Source: SLRI01 sp942491185
GTDB lineage: Bacteria > Pseudomonadota > Alphaproteobacteria > Geminicoccales > Geminicoccaceae
Assembly (NCBI GenBank): GCA_942491185.1
Contig: CALOAB010000021.1
Span: 558,001-622,000 of the forward strand
DNA: 64,000 nt
Direction: 5' to 3'
Below the pieces are notes generated by a model. The model was not told where the DNA came from and searched no databases. It saw only the letters and a program-made list of their open reading frames with translations. Shown one piece after another: positions 28,188-37,121 of this stretch. Position 1 is the first letter of the stretch. The number at the start of each line of letters is the position of its first letter. The translations under genes and the position numbers were made by a program.

Positions 28188-30029
28188 TCAGGCACTACGC
28201 AGGCGCAACGTGGCCTGGGTGCCCTTGACCACGCCGAACGCGTCCTTGAGGTGCTTGCGCTCCATCGCCGAGAGCACCGAAGGCGGCAGGAAATTGTCCG
28301 GCCTCTTGCCGTCACGGACCTGCCGCGCCTGGTGCTCGAGGCGGATGCGCGAGATCAGGTCGTAGCAATCGACCAGATCGGCAGCCGCGCTCTCGCTGAG
28401 CACGCCGGCCTCGCGCGCGGCGAACAGCCGCTCACGGGTGTTGACCACCTCGATGGCGCCGTTGAGGGCGTAGACCCGCGCCAGATCGACGATCGGCACG
28501 ACCCCATTGAGCTTCAGATCCAGGGTGTTGCGGTGCTCGCCCGAGCGGATCAGCGCGAAGCTCTGAAAGAGGCTCAAGGGCGGCACGTGCTTGAGCGAGT
28601 TGGCGATCATGTGGGCGCGGAAAATGGTGTTCTTCCGCGCTGCCTCCAAGGTGTCGCGCTGCAGGCCTGAGAAGAGCTCGGTCGTGCCCCAGATCGGCCT
28701 GAGGTCGAACATCACCGAGGAGAGCATCTGCGCCATCGGATCGGGCTCGCTGATCCAGCGCTGGAAGTAGCGGCGCCACTGGCTGCCCTTGACCCGCCAG
28801 CGCGGCGTGGTGGCCATCATCTCGCCCGGGCAATAGACGTAGCCGCACTGGTCCAGGCCGTCGGAAACCTCCGCGGCGAAGCTGGCGAAGTAGTCGCCGT
28901 GCGCCGCTTCGTCGAAGCTCTCGTCGAGGATGAGGCAGTTGTCCTGATCCGAGGTGCCGGTCTGCTCGCGACGCCCCTGGCTGCCGCAGGCGAGCCAGAG
29001 ATAGGGCACGGGCGGCGGGCCGAGCCTTGTTTCGGCGAGCTGGATCAGGCGCTTGGTGACGGCGTCGGTCACCGAGGTGATCAAGAGGCCGACCTTGAAG
29101 GCCTCGACGCCGGCGCCGACCAGCTGGGCCAGAAGCTGCGGCACGTGGTCGACGACGCCCTTCAGCGCCGGGACGGCATCGGCCTTGTTGATGTCGCCGA
29201 TCATGAACGCGACGGAGATCGACTGGCGGCGGATGAGATTGGTGCGGGTGACGATGCCGACCAGCCGGCCGCGATCGGCGATGGGCAGATGGCCGATTCG
29301 CCGCTCGCTCATTGCCAGGAGCGCATCGAAGACCAGGCCGTCGGATGGCAGGGTCAGCGGGTCGGGTGTCATCACGGAGGCTGCCGGGGTCTCGTGGCTG
29401 CCCCCCTTGGCGATGACACGGCCGGCGATGTCACCGGTGGTCAAGATGCCGACCAGCGCGCCGTCCTTGCAGATCGGCAGGCAGGAGATGGCGTTGTCGT
29501 GCATGATCTGCGCCGCGTCCTGCACCGTCGTCTCGGGCGTGATGCTCAGCGGCTCGCGGGTCATGATGTCGCTCAGCCGGTTGGTGATCAGCGCGTCGCC
29601 GCGATCGGCCGAGAAGATGGGCTTGCGGTCGCGATCGATCCGTAGCCGCTCGAAGAAGCTGGCGAACTCCGGGTTGGCTTCGAGATAGTCGAGAAAGACC
29701 TTCTTCGGCAAAGCGAGCAGGCGGGTGTCGCTGCCGGCGACGGCCCGGTTCGGGCCCTTGCCGTCCCGGAGAATGCCGCGGGCCCCGATGCCTTCGCCGG
29801 GCGCGAAGCAATTGATGGTCTCGCCGTCGGCGGTGACGACGTCGATCATGCCTTCCAGCACGACCGAGAAATGCGTAACGCGGGCGCCCTTGTCGTAGAG
29901 CACCGCACCCTGCTCGAGGGTGCGGATCTCGCCCGCCTCGATGAGATCGGCCAGCGCCTGGTCGGCCAGGAGGTCGAACGGGTGGAATTGGGCGAGAAAG
30001 GTGGTCAGCTCGGGTCCCTGATGCGCCAT
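28188..30029 (-). CDS. cNMP-binding/CBS/DUF294 putative nucleotidyltransferase
   Basis: About 613 residues. Cyclic-nucleotide-binding domain (~15-125, EQGAVLYDKGARVTHFSVVLEGMIDVV and FAPGEGIGARGIL), a CBS pair (~150-270; MTREPLSITPETTVQDAAQIM, MTPDPLTLPSDGLVFDAL), then DUF294 with the nucleotidyltransferase motif LACGSQGRREQTGTSDQDNCLIL (G-S-x10-D-x-D) and a C-terminal DUF294_C helical domain. Start ATG 30029 (GTG 18 nt upstream possible). Proteins of this build are GlnD-like regulators next to acetate-type symporters; here directly downstream of one. Confidence 0.9.
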   Translation of the reverse strand: MAHQGPELTTFLAQFHPFDLLADQALADLIEAGEIRTLEQGAVLYDKGARVTHFSVVLEGMIDVVTADGETINCFAPGEGIGARGILRDGKGPNRAVAGSDTRLLALPKKVFLDYLEANPEFASFFERLRIDRDRKPIFSADRGDALITNRLSDIMTREPLSITPETTVQDAAQIMHDNAISCLPICKDGALVGILTTGDIAGRVIAKGGSHETPAASVMTPDPLTLPSDGLVFDALLAMSERRIGHLPIADRGRLVGIVTRTNLIRRQSISVAFMIGDINKADAVPALKGVVDHVPQLLAQLVGAGVEAFKVGLLITSVTDAVTKRLIQLAETRLGPPPVPYLWLACGSQGRREQTGTSDQDNCLILDESFDEAAHGDYFASFAAEVSDGLDQCGYVYCPGEMMATTPRWRVKGSQWRRYFQRWISEPDPMAQMLSSVMFDLRPIWGTTELFSGLQRDTLEAARKNTIFRAHMIANSLKHVPPLSLFQSFALIRSGEHRNTLDLKLNGVVPIVDLARVYALNGAIEVVNTRERLFAAREAGVLSESAAADLVDCYDLISRIRLEHQARQVRDGKRPDNFLPPSVLSAMERKHLKDAFGVVKGTQATLRLRSA

Positions 30030-30148
30030 CTCGCTCGTCTCGCTCACTCGTTCCGAGGCGATGCCCCGCTCGTCCGGTCCAAAAACGACTGGACCCCGAT
30101 CAGGTGAGCGGGGTCCAGAGGCAACGTCAAGATCTTCGAGGTGCCGGT

Positions 30149-30178
30149 GGCGGGACACCCCCGAGGGGGCGCCCCGCC
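30149..30178 (-). terminator. Strong intercistronic hairpin between symporter and DUF294 genes
   Basis: GGCGGG-C-CCCC paired with GGGG-C-CCCGCC across a 3-nt loop (about 13 pairs, 30149-30178) lies 17 nt after the symporter stop. No T-run, so it more likely attenuates or stabilises the upstream message than ends it. Confidence 0.5.
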
Positions 30179-30195
30179 TTGGCCGGCTGGTCGTC

Positions 30196-31971
30196 TCAGT
30201 GGTTGACGGCGTCACTTGCACCGCGTGGCACGCGGACGCTCTCGACCAACTCTTGGATGTGCTTCGGCGGTGCCTCGGTCGCGTTGGAGACGAAGTAGGC
30301 AACGGCGAAGTTGACGATCGCGCCAATGGTCCCGATCGACAAAGGCGAGATTCCGAACACCCAGTACTCGGCGGTGTCGGGGAACTGGTTGGTGCCGGGC
30401 AGGAAGAACCAGCCCTTGTAGATGAAGATGTAGATGACCGTGAACAACAGGCCGGCGAGCATGCCGGAGCTCGCTCCCACATTGTTGATGCGCGGGAAGA
30501 AGATGCCCATCATCAATGCCGGGAAGATCGAGGCGGCGGCGATACCGAAGGCCAAAGCCACTGTCTGTGCCGCAAATCCGGGAGGATTGAGGCCCAGATA
30601 GGTCGCCAGGATGATGGCGAACGTCATCGAGATACGTGCTGCAAGCAGCTCACCCTTCTCCGAGATGTTCGGGTTGAGGGTGCCCTTGATGACGTCGTGG
30701 CTGATCGCGGACGAGATGGCGAGCAGGAGGCCTGCTGCCGTCGAGAGCGCGGCCGCTAGACCGCCGGCAGCCACCAGCGCGATCACCCAGTTGGGCAGTT
30801 GCGCGATCTCCGGGTTGGCGAGCACCAGGATGTCCCGGTTGATGGTGAGCTCGTTGCCCCGCCAGCCCCACTCCTCGGCTTTCGCCGCGAACTCGGCATT
30901 GCCATCGTTGTAGAACTGGATGCGACCGTCGTCGTTCTTGTCCTCCCACCCGATGAGGCCGGTGGTCTCCCAGGTGCTGAACCAATCGGGCCGCTCGTCG
31001 TAGAGCAGGCTGCCGTCCGGGGAGCCGACCTCGCCGGGCTGCACGGTGTTCATGACGTTGAGACGGGCCATGGCACCGACGGCCGGAGCCGTGAGGTAGA
31101 GCAGGGCGATGAAGACCAGCGCCCAGCCCGCCGACCAGCGGGCATCGGCCACCTTCGGCACGGTGAAGAAGCGGATGATGACGTGCGGCAAGCCGGCCGT
31201 GCCGATCATCAGCGACATGGTGAAGAGCACCATGTTCAGCGTGTTGGTGTGGTGCCCGGTATAGGAGTTGAAGCCGAGATCGGTCACCACCTCGTTCAGG
31301 CGAACGAGCAGTGGCACGCCTTCCTGGACCGTGTCCGAGAAGAGGCCGACCGGCGGCAAGAAGGTGCCGGTGATGTTGAGCGAGATGAAGATCGCCGGCA
31401 CCGTGTAGGCGGTGATCAGCACGCAGTACTGCGCCACCTGGGTGTAGGTGATGCCCTTCATGCCGCCCAGCACAGCGTAGACGAAGACGATCGCCGCACC
31501 GATGTAGAGGCCGGTTGCCGCGTCCACCTGCAGGAAGCGGGCGAAGGTCACGCCGACGCCCGTCATCTGGCCGATGACGTAGGTCACCGACGCGACGATC
31601 AGGCAGACGACCGCGATGATCCGCGCACTCTGCGAGTAGAACCGGTCACCGATGAACTCGGGCACCGTGTACTTGCCGAACTTGCGCAGATAGGGCGCGA
31701 GCAGACAGGCCAGGAGCACGTAGCCACCGGTCCAACCCATGAGGAAGGAGGAGTTGTCGTAGCCGACAAAGGCGATGAGGCCGGCCATCGAGATGAAAGA
31801 AGCAGCCGACATCCAGTCGGCGGCCGTCGCCATGCCGTTCATGACCGGATGGATGCCACGCCCGGCGGCGTAGAACTCGCCGGTGGTTCCAGCCTTGGCC
31901 CAGATCGCGATGCCGATATAGAGCAGGAAGCTGGCACCGACGACGACGTAAATAAGTGTTTGGAGTTCCAT
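30196..31971 (-). CDS. Sodium:solute symporter, VC2705 subfamily (acetate/short-acid type)
   Basis: A 591-residue transporter with 13 or more helices, cytoplasmic membrane. SSS signatures: FYAAGRGIHPVMNGMATAADWMSAASFISMAGLIAF (near 33-68), GWTGGYVLLACLLAPYLRKFGKYTVPEFIGDRFYS, GGMKGITYTQVAQYCVLITAY and AAGGLAAALSTAAGLLLAISSAISHD. A long insert near residues 310-375 (polar, DEDKNDDGRI) is typical of the VC2705 branch that pairs with DUF4212. Likely carries acetate, pyruvate or similar with Na+. Downstream of the DUF4212 gene by 26 nt. Confidence 0.93.
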   Translation of the reverse strand: MELQTLIYVVVGASFLLYIGIAIWAKAGTTGEFYAAGRGIHPVMNGMATAADWMSAASFISMAGLIAFVGYDNSSFLMGWTGGYVLLACLLAPYLRKFGKYTVPEFIGDRFYSQSARIIAVVCLIVASVTYVIGQMTGVGVTFARFLQVDAATGLYIGAAIVFVYAVLGGMKGITYTQVAQYCVLITAYTVPAIFISLNITGTFLPPVGLFSDTVQEGVPLLVRLNEVVTDLGFNSYTGHHTNTLNMVLFTMSLMIGTAGLPHVIIRFFTVPKVADARWSAGWALVFIALLYLTAPAVGAMARLNVMNTVQPGEVGSPDGSLLYDERPDWFSTWETTGLIGWEDKNDDGRIQFYNDGNAEFAAKAEEWGWRGNELTINRDILVLANPEIAQLPNWVIALVAAGGLAAALSTAAGLLLAISSAISHDVIKGTLNPNISEKGELLAARISMTFAIILATYLGLNPPGFAAQTVALAFGIAAASIFPALMMGIFFPRINNVGASSGMLAGLLFTVIYIFIYKGWFFLPGTNQFPDTAEYWVFGISPLSIGTIGAIVNFAVAYFVSNATEAPPKHIQELVESVRVPRGASDAVNH

Positions 31972-31997
31972 GATCCGCGTTCTCCGTCAGTACCGAA

Positions 31998-32258
31998 CTA
32001 CTCGTCGGCGCCGTATTTGCGATCGAGCGCGTTCATCCTGAAGGCGTAGTAGAAGATCAGAACGATGAACACGAGGATCGAGCCCTGCTGGGCGAACCAA
32101 AAGCCGAGATCGGTACCGCCGACGGCGATGCCAGACAGGAACGGCCGGAACAGGATGCCGCAACCGAAGGACACCAGCGCCCAGACGATCAGAAGATTTC
32201 GAATCAGTTTCAGATTGGCGGACCAGTAGGCGGTCCCTTCAGTGCTATCTTGCCGCAT
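31998..32258 (-). CDS. DUF4212 small subunit of sodium:solute symporter
   Basis: 86 residues, two membrane helices: AYWSANLKLIRNLLIVWALVSFGCGILF and FWFAQQGSILVFIVLIFYYAFRMNALDRKYG, the exact DUF4212 layout. Excellent ribosome site GGGAGGTGTT ahead of ATG 32258. First gene of the symporter operon; assumed accessory subunit. Confidence 0.93.
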   Translation of the reverse strand: MRQDSTEGTAYWSANLKLIRNLLIVWALVSFGCGILFRPFLSGIAVGGTDLGFWFAQQGSILVFIVLIFYYAFRMNALDRKYGADE

Positions 32259-32679
32259 AACACCTCCCATAGCTGTGCAACGCCAAAAATTGTTGATCAG
32301 GCCGCTGGCACGTCGACCTGTTGCGCATCTCTTAGTCGGCGAGAAATCCGGGAACATTGGTCGAAAGCGCGCACATCCGACGTTTGCCGTGCCATCGACC
32401 AATATGTCACAGGATTCCCGACCCTTTGCCGGGAACGACCGCTTATCGGGAACAGTCAACAGATCCAAAGGTTTGCTGCCGGCCGTAGGGCGGATTTACG
32501 GGAAAGTGGTGCGGACAGCTCAGCTCAATGCGGCAAAAGTACGCAGACAGTGCGAAAATGTCGGCCACGGCACACGGTCGCAACCGGCGGTCGAGCGCTC
32601 GCCACGGGCCCGGCGCCCGCTCATCGGGTCGAGCGCGGGGAGCAGCGCCGGTTTGCAGCCGACGCCCGGGGCTGAGCGC
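32259..32679. other. Intergenic region upstream of the symporter operon
   Basis: About 420 nt holding the promoter of the minus-strand symporter operon and the 3' side of the epimerase gene. No further gene, hairpin or tRNA seen; no promoter is clear enough to call. Confidence 0.35.
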
Positions 32680-33705
32680 TCAGGCGGCGGCTTGCCGCCG
32701 GGTGATATGGCCTTCGGCGACATACCACTCGACCGTGCGGCGGATACCGTCGGCCAGCGCCACCTTTGGCGCGTAGCCGAGGACCCGCCGCGCCCGCTCG
32801 GTCGAGAAGGCGCGGTGCTTGATGAAGAACGAGGCACGGCGGCGGTGGATCGGCGGCTCGATGCCCAAGGGCTTGCACAAGCTCTCGCACAGCGCCGCAC
32901 CGGTGGCGAGCGGCCAATACGGCACGCGCAGCCTGGGCTTGGGCACGTCCAGCGCCTTGGCGATCTCGCCCACCCACTCGTTCAGCGAGACCCAGCGATC
33001 GCCGGCGATGATGAAGGTGCCGCCAAGCGCGTCGGGATGCTCGCCGCAGAGCAGGATGCCGTCGGTCAAGTCGTCGGCATAGACGAGGTGGTAGAAGGTC
33101 TCGCCCGAGCCGAACATGATGAAGCGACCATCATTGACCGACTTGAACAGCTTCAAGAAGCGCAGATCGCCCGGCCCGTACATGCCCGCCGGGCGGAACA
33201 CGACCCCCGGCAGCCCGGCCTTGAACGCCGCCTGGGCCGCGTTCTCGCCCTCGAGCTTGGTCCGCTGGTAGATGTCGCCCGGGTTGAAGGGGCTGTCCTC
33301 GGTGCAGGGAAACTCCTGCACATCGCCGTGCACGCCGATGGTCGAGCAATGGATGGTGCGCGCGACCCCGTGCTGCCGCGCGGCCTCCAGCACGTTCAGC
33401 GTGCCGCCGACATTGACGTCCTCGTAGTAGCTGTCGGGGTGGCTCGCGGTGCGAAAGACGGCGGCGATATGGTAGATCTTCTCGACGCCTGCTGCCGCCT
33501 TGACCACGTCGGCGCGCTCGCGGATGTCGCCGGTGACCAGCTCGACGCCGGCCGCCTGCAGGTGGTCGGTCTTGCCCGTCGGCCGCACCAAGGCCCGCAC
33601 CGGATGGCCATTCTTGCGCAGCCGCAGCGCCAGATGACCGCCGGCGAAGCCGGTGGCGCCGGTGACCAGGATGGGCGGCCGCCGCCCCTCGTCGTCTGCT
33701 GCCAT
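32680..33705 (-). CDS. NAD(P)-dependent epimerase/reductase of the extended SDR family
   Basis: A 341-residue Rossmann enzyme: ILVTGATGFAGGHLALRLRKNGHPVRALVRP (nucleotide-binding GxxGxxG), VTGDIRERADVVKAAAGVEKIYHIAA, HCSTIGVHGD, DIYQRTKLEGENAAQ with catalytic Y-x3-K, and RPAGMYGPGDLRFLKLF. Resembles the dihydroflavonol-reductase/hopanoid-associated sugar epimerase (HpnA) group. Opens the glycan cluster but faces away from it; substrate (sugar nucleotide or hopanoid head group) unknown. Confidence 0.85.
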   Translation of the reverse strand: MAADDEGRRPPILVTGATGFAGGHLALRLRKNGHPVRALVRPTGKTDHLQAAGVELVTGDIRERADVVKAAAGVEKIYHIAAVFRTASHPDSYYEDVNVGGTLNVLEAARQHGVARTIHCSTIGVHGDVQEFPCTEDSPFNPGDIYQRTKLEGENAAQAAFKAGLPGVVFRPAGMYGPGDLRFLKLFKSVNDGRFIMFGSGETFYHLVYADDLTDGILLCGEHPDALGGTFIIAGDRWVSLNEWVGEIAKALDVPKPRLRVPYWPLATGAALCESLCKPLGIEPPIHRRRASFFIKHRAFSTERARRVLGYAPKVALADGIRRTVEWYVAEGHITRRQAAA

Positions 33706-34197
33706 GTCACGCTCTCCGCTCTACGTGGTTCGCCGCGTGCCAGTCCTTGCCGAGGCGACGGCCTGACCGGCGCGGCGCCGGGCGCCCCGCGTGGCCCGAG
33801 CCGCCTTATCGGCGGTCGAGCCATGTCTTGTCGAGACCAGGGTGTGACGAGGGAACATCGGCGCGACGCCTCGGTGTCGCTGCAACCGTGTCAACAGTGA
33901 AACGGTGGATCCTCATAACACGACCTCGGAACCGGTGATCAGGCCGGAACGTTGATTTCTGCGGCGCGATTGACCACAAGCTGGGGTCAGGGACTATGTT
34001 AGATTGCTGGCAGTTGGGAAGTCGGCGATTTAACCACGGAGGCCGGCGTTGGAAAATCGAAGGGCTGAAGCTATGGCTCGCCGCTGCTGGATCAACGGGA
34101 GAGCGCTAATCGTCGACTCGAACACAACGGTTTGCTGCGCCGACCTGCCGGCTCAGCGTCGGCGGATGGTCGTGTCGCGGGTGTTGGCGGACCGGTG
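33706..34197. other. Divergent intergenic region, no gene seen
   Basis: About 490 nt between the epimerase and the PHP-methyltransferase. It is slightly richer in A/T around 33930-34060. Promoters for both sides are expected here; nothing distinct is visible. Confidence 0.35.
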
Positions 34198-35832
34198 AGC
34201 GGTCTCGTACCAGCCACGGTGGTCGAGCGCGCGCCTGTCGGCGTGGCGGTGGTTGCGGCGACACGCCAGCTCATTCGTCTTGATGCGCATGTCCATTGCT
34301 ACCCGAGCTTCGATCGCGCCCGCTGGCTCGACCGGGCAGCGGGCAATCTCCGCCTCGTCGAGGATGATGCGCTCGGTGTCCTGGCGCTCACCGAGACGGC
34401 CCGCGAGGACGTTTTCGCGGAACTCAGCGGCGTCGATCGGGTTGGGCGCTGGCAGCTGCAGGCGGGGCCCGAGGCGGGCATGCTGATCGCGCGCCGAGAT
34501 GGCGACGGCTGCAACGTGTGGATCCTGCAGGGCTTCCAGGCAGTGACCGCTGAGGGGCTCGAGGTTCTGGCACTCGCGACCACCGCGCGGCCGATCGACA
34601 GGGCGCCGCTCGCCGCCACGGTCGACAGCGTCCGGGCGGCGGGCGGCATTGCCGTGCTGCCCTGGGGCTTCGGCAAGTGGCTGGGCCGCCGCGGTCGCGT
34701 GCTCGCCGCCTATCTCGAGCAGGCGCCGCGTCCGGCCGTGTGTCTCGGCGACAATGGCGGCCGGCCGCGATTTTGGCCGACGCCGCGACTGTTGCGCCGT
34801 TGGTCGGCTGCCGACAGCGAGGCGGGTGCCGGCCGTTGCCTGCCTGGCAGCGACCCCTTGCAACTGGCCGACGGTGTCGGCCGGGTCGGCAGCTACGGCG
34901 TCGAGTGGCAGCAACAGCTCGATCCGCGGCACCCTCTCGCCGATCTGAAGACGGCGCTCTCGAGCCCGTTGACCGAGCTTCGCACCTTTGCGTCGCCCGG
35001 GGGAGGGCGGGTCGGGCCGTGGCGCTTCGTTCGCGACCAGCTGGCGCTCCGTCTCGACAAGCTGCGCGGGGCCGGCAAGGGCAGCCTGGAGCACGACACG
35101 CGCACGCCGGATTTGCACACCGCCAGCGCCGACTACGCGCGTCGCTTCGCCGGCCCGGTCGGCACCTACCTGCTCGAGGTCCAAGAGCAGGCCACGGACT
35201 CGGTGCTGCCCCCGTCGGCCGGCGTCGCCGCGACCCGCCCGAAAGCGCTCGATGTCGGCGGCGGCCACGGCCAGCTCACGGCATTGCTCCTGCGCCGCGG
35301 CTACGACGTCTGGGTGCAGGGCAGCCGGGCCGCCTGGGCCGAGCGGCTGCTCGAGCTCAAGGCGCGCCATCCCGACCGTGTGCATCTCGTCGTCGCCGAT
35401 CTCTGGCAACTGCCGTTCGCCGATCGCAGCTTCGATCTGGTGCTGGGCTTTCGCCTGCTCGCCCATGTCGAGGCGACGGAGCCGCTTGTCGGTGAGATGG
35501 CGCGGGTGAGCCGTGACGTCGTCGTCGCCGACTACGCGCCGCTCTGGAGCGCCAACCTGCTCGAGCCGCTGTTGTTCCGGATCAAGCGGCTCATGGAGGG
35601 CAACACCCGGCCCTATTTCTGCTACACTGGCGCGCAGCTGCGGCGTTGGTTGGGCGCCGCTGGTTTTGCCGGGTTTCGGCAAGCGAGGCAATTCTGGGTG
35701 CCCATGGTGATCCATCGCAAGCTCGGCTCGCCCGAACGCTCGGCCAAGCTCGAGGGGCTCGGCCGCCGGCTCGGCCTGACGGCGCTCATCGGCGCGCCGG
35801 TGGTCTTTCTGGCGAGGCGGCAGACGGCATGA
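34198..35832 (+). CDS. PHP-like N domain fused to a SAM-dependent methyltransferase
   Basis: About 544 residues from GTG 34198 (frame is open from 34132; true start uncertain). N-terminal part: LIRLDAHVHCYPSFDRARWLDRA matches the first metal motif (D-x-H-x-H) of PHP/amidohydrolase folds, then ALTETAREDVF and IAVLPWGFGKWLGRRG. From ~375 a class I methyltransferase: KALDVGGGHGQLTALLLRRGYDVWVQG (motif I), VVADLWQLPFADRSFDLVLGFRLLAHVE (motif IV). ATGA overlap with the next GT4 gene. A hydrolase-methyltransferase fusion in a glycan operon; substrate unknown. Confidence 0.72.
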   Translation, partial: SGLVPATVVERAPVGVAVVAATRQLIRLDAHVHCYPSFDRARWLDRAAGNLRLVEDDALGVLALTETAREDVFAELSGVDRVGRWQLQAGPEAGMLIARRDGDGCNVWILQGFQAVTAEGLEVLALATTARPIDRAPLAATVDSVRAAGGIAVLPWGFGKWLGRRGRVLAAYLEQAPRPAVCLGDNGGRPRFWPTPRLLRRWSAADSEAGAGRCLPGSDPLQLADGVGRVGSYGVEWQQQLDPRHPLADLKTALSSPLTELRTFASPGGGRVGPWRFVRDQLALRLDKLRGAGKGSLEHDTRTPDLHTASADYARRFAGPVGTYLLEVQEQATDSVLPPSAGVAATRPKALDVGGGHGQLTALLLRRGYDVWVQGSRAAWAERLLELKARHPDRVHLVVADLWQLPFADRSFDLVLGFRLLAHVEATEPLVGEMARVSRDVVVADYAPLWSANLLEPLLFRIKRLMEGNTRPYFCYTGAQLRRWLGAAGFAGFRQARQFWVPMVIHRKLGSPERSAKLEGLGRRLGLTALIGAPVVFLARRQTA

Positions 35833-37121
35833 GTGTGCAGCGCCGCGACCAATCCGAGCCCAGTGGGGCCGGCGACCTGCCGCGGGTGCTGCTGGTTTCG
35901 CCGCAGCCCTTCTTCCGGCTCGCCGGCACGCCGATGAACGTCCGGCTGATGTGCCAGGCACTGGCCGATTCCGGCTACGCGATCGACCTTTTCACCTTCC
36001 CGCACGGCCAGCGGCTGGACCTGCCGCAGGTGCGGCAAATGCGGGTATGGCCGATCCCGGGGCTGAGCAAGATTCCGATCGGGTTCTCCGGCACCAAGAT
36101 CGCCTACGACGTGCTGATGATCTTCATGGTCGCGTGGGCGCTGGTTCGCCAGCGCTATGTCGCGGTGCACGCGATCGAGGAGGCGGCGTTCTTCACCCTG
36201 CCGCTGGCCTGGCTGCGCGGGTTGCCGGGGATCATCGATCTGGACAGCGATCTCGAGCATCAACTCGCCTCGCACCCGAGCCCGGTGGCACGGCGGCTGG
36301 CGCCGCCGGCGCGACTGATCCGCCGTCTCGTGTTGAAGCGGGCGCAGGCCGCGGTGACCGTGGCGTCGCACCTGACAGCACTGGTCCGACGCGAGAGCCC
36401 GCAAACACCGGTCTTCGAGCTTCGGGACATTCCGCTGCCGGAGATGTTGAGCCCGCCCGACCCGCGCGCCGTGGCCGCCTTGCGCCGCGAATTGCGGCTC
36501 GGGGCCGGGCCGATCGGTGTCTACACGGGCAACTTCGACCGCCGGCAGGGCGTTCGCGACCTGATCCAGGCCTGGGGAGCTGTGCGCCGGTCGCTGTCCA
36601 CGGCACAGCTCGTCGTCGTCGGTGGCGATGCCGGCGAGGTCGCGGAGATGCGGCGCTTCGCTGCTGCCTGCCTCGCCGCGAGCGGCGTCCCGTCGGCGGA
36701 GCTGGACGAGGCGGTGATCCTCACTGGCATGCGGACCACCACCGAGATGCCGGCGTTCATGGGGCTCGCCGACGCCGTCGTCTCGCCGCGGCTCGAGCCG
36801 CTGGTGACGCCGTTCAAGATCTACACTTACATGGCGAGCGGCCGACCGATCGTCGCCACGGCGCTGCCGACGCATCAAGAGGTGCTGGACGAGCGGACCG
36901 CCTTCCTGGTCGACCCGTCGCCGGAAGGCCTCGCAGAGGGCTTGATCCACGCCTTCGGCGACCCCGAGGAAGCCGAGCGGCGTGGCAAGGCGGCCCGAGC
37001 ACTGGTCGACGAGCGGCACAACTACCGCGTCTTCAAGCAGCAGATGGGTCTCATCTACGCCTCGATCGGCAGCGTCACCGCCGAGTCCCCAGTATCGGCC
37101 TACGGGACGAGCGATCAATGA
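35829..37121 (+). CDS. Glycosyltransferase family 4
   Basis: A 430-residue GT-B enzyme. LLVSPQPFFRLAGTPMNVRLMCQALADSGYAIDLFTFPHG is the N-terminal Rossmann start; GVYTGNFDRRQGVRDLIQAW and VVGGDAGEVAEM open the donor domain; EPLVTPFKIYTYMASGRPIVATALPTHQEVL is the GT4 donor motif (E-x7-type with K/Y variants). Cytoplasmic side of the membrane. Start ATG 35829 overlaps the upstream stop; the next gene starts 4 nt before this stop (ATGA). Confidence 0.88.
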   Translation: MSVQRRDQSEPSGAGDLPRVLLVSPQPFFRLAGTPMNVRLMCQALADSGYAIDLFTFPHGQRLDLPQVRQMRVWPIPGLSKIPIGFSGTKIAYDVLMIFMVAWALVRQRYVAVHAIEEAAFFTLPLAWLRGLPGIIDLDSDLEHQLASHPSPVARRLAPPARLIRRLVLKRAQAAVTVASHLTALVRRESPQTPVFELRDIPLPEMLSPPDPRAVAALRRELRLGAGPIGVYTGNFDRRQGVRDLIQAWGAVRRSLSTAQLVVVGGDAGEVAEMRRFAAACLAASGVPSAELDEAVILTGMRTTTEMPAFMGLADAVVSPRLEPLVTPFKIYTYMASGRPIVATALPTHQEVLDERTAFLVDPSPEGLAEGLIHAFGDPEEAERRGKAARALVDERHNYRVFKQQMGLIYASIGSVTAESPVSAYGTSDQ

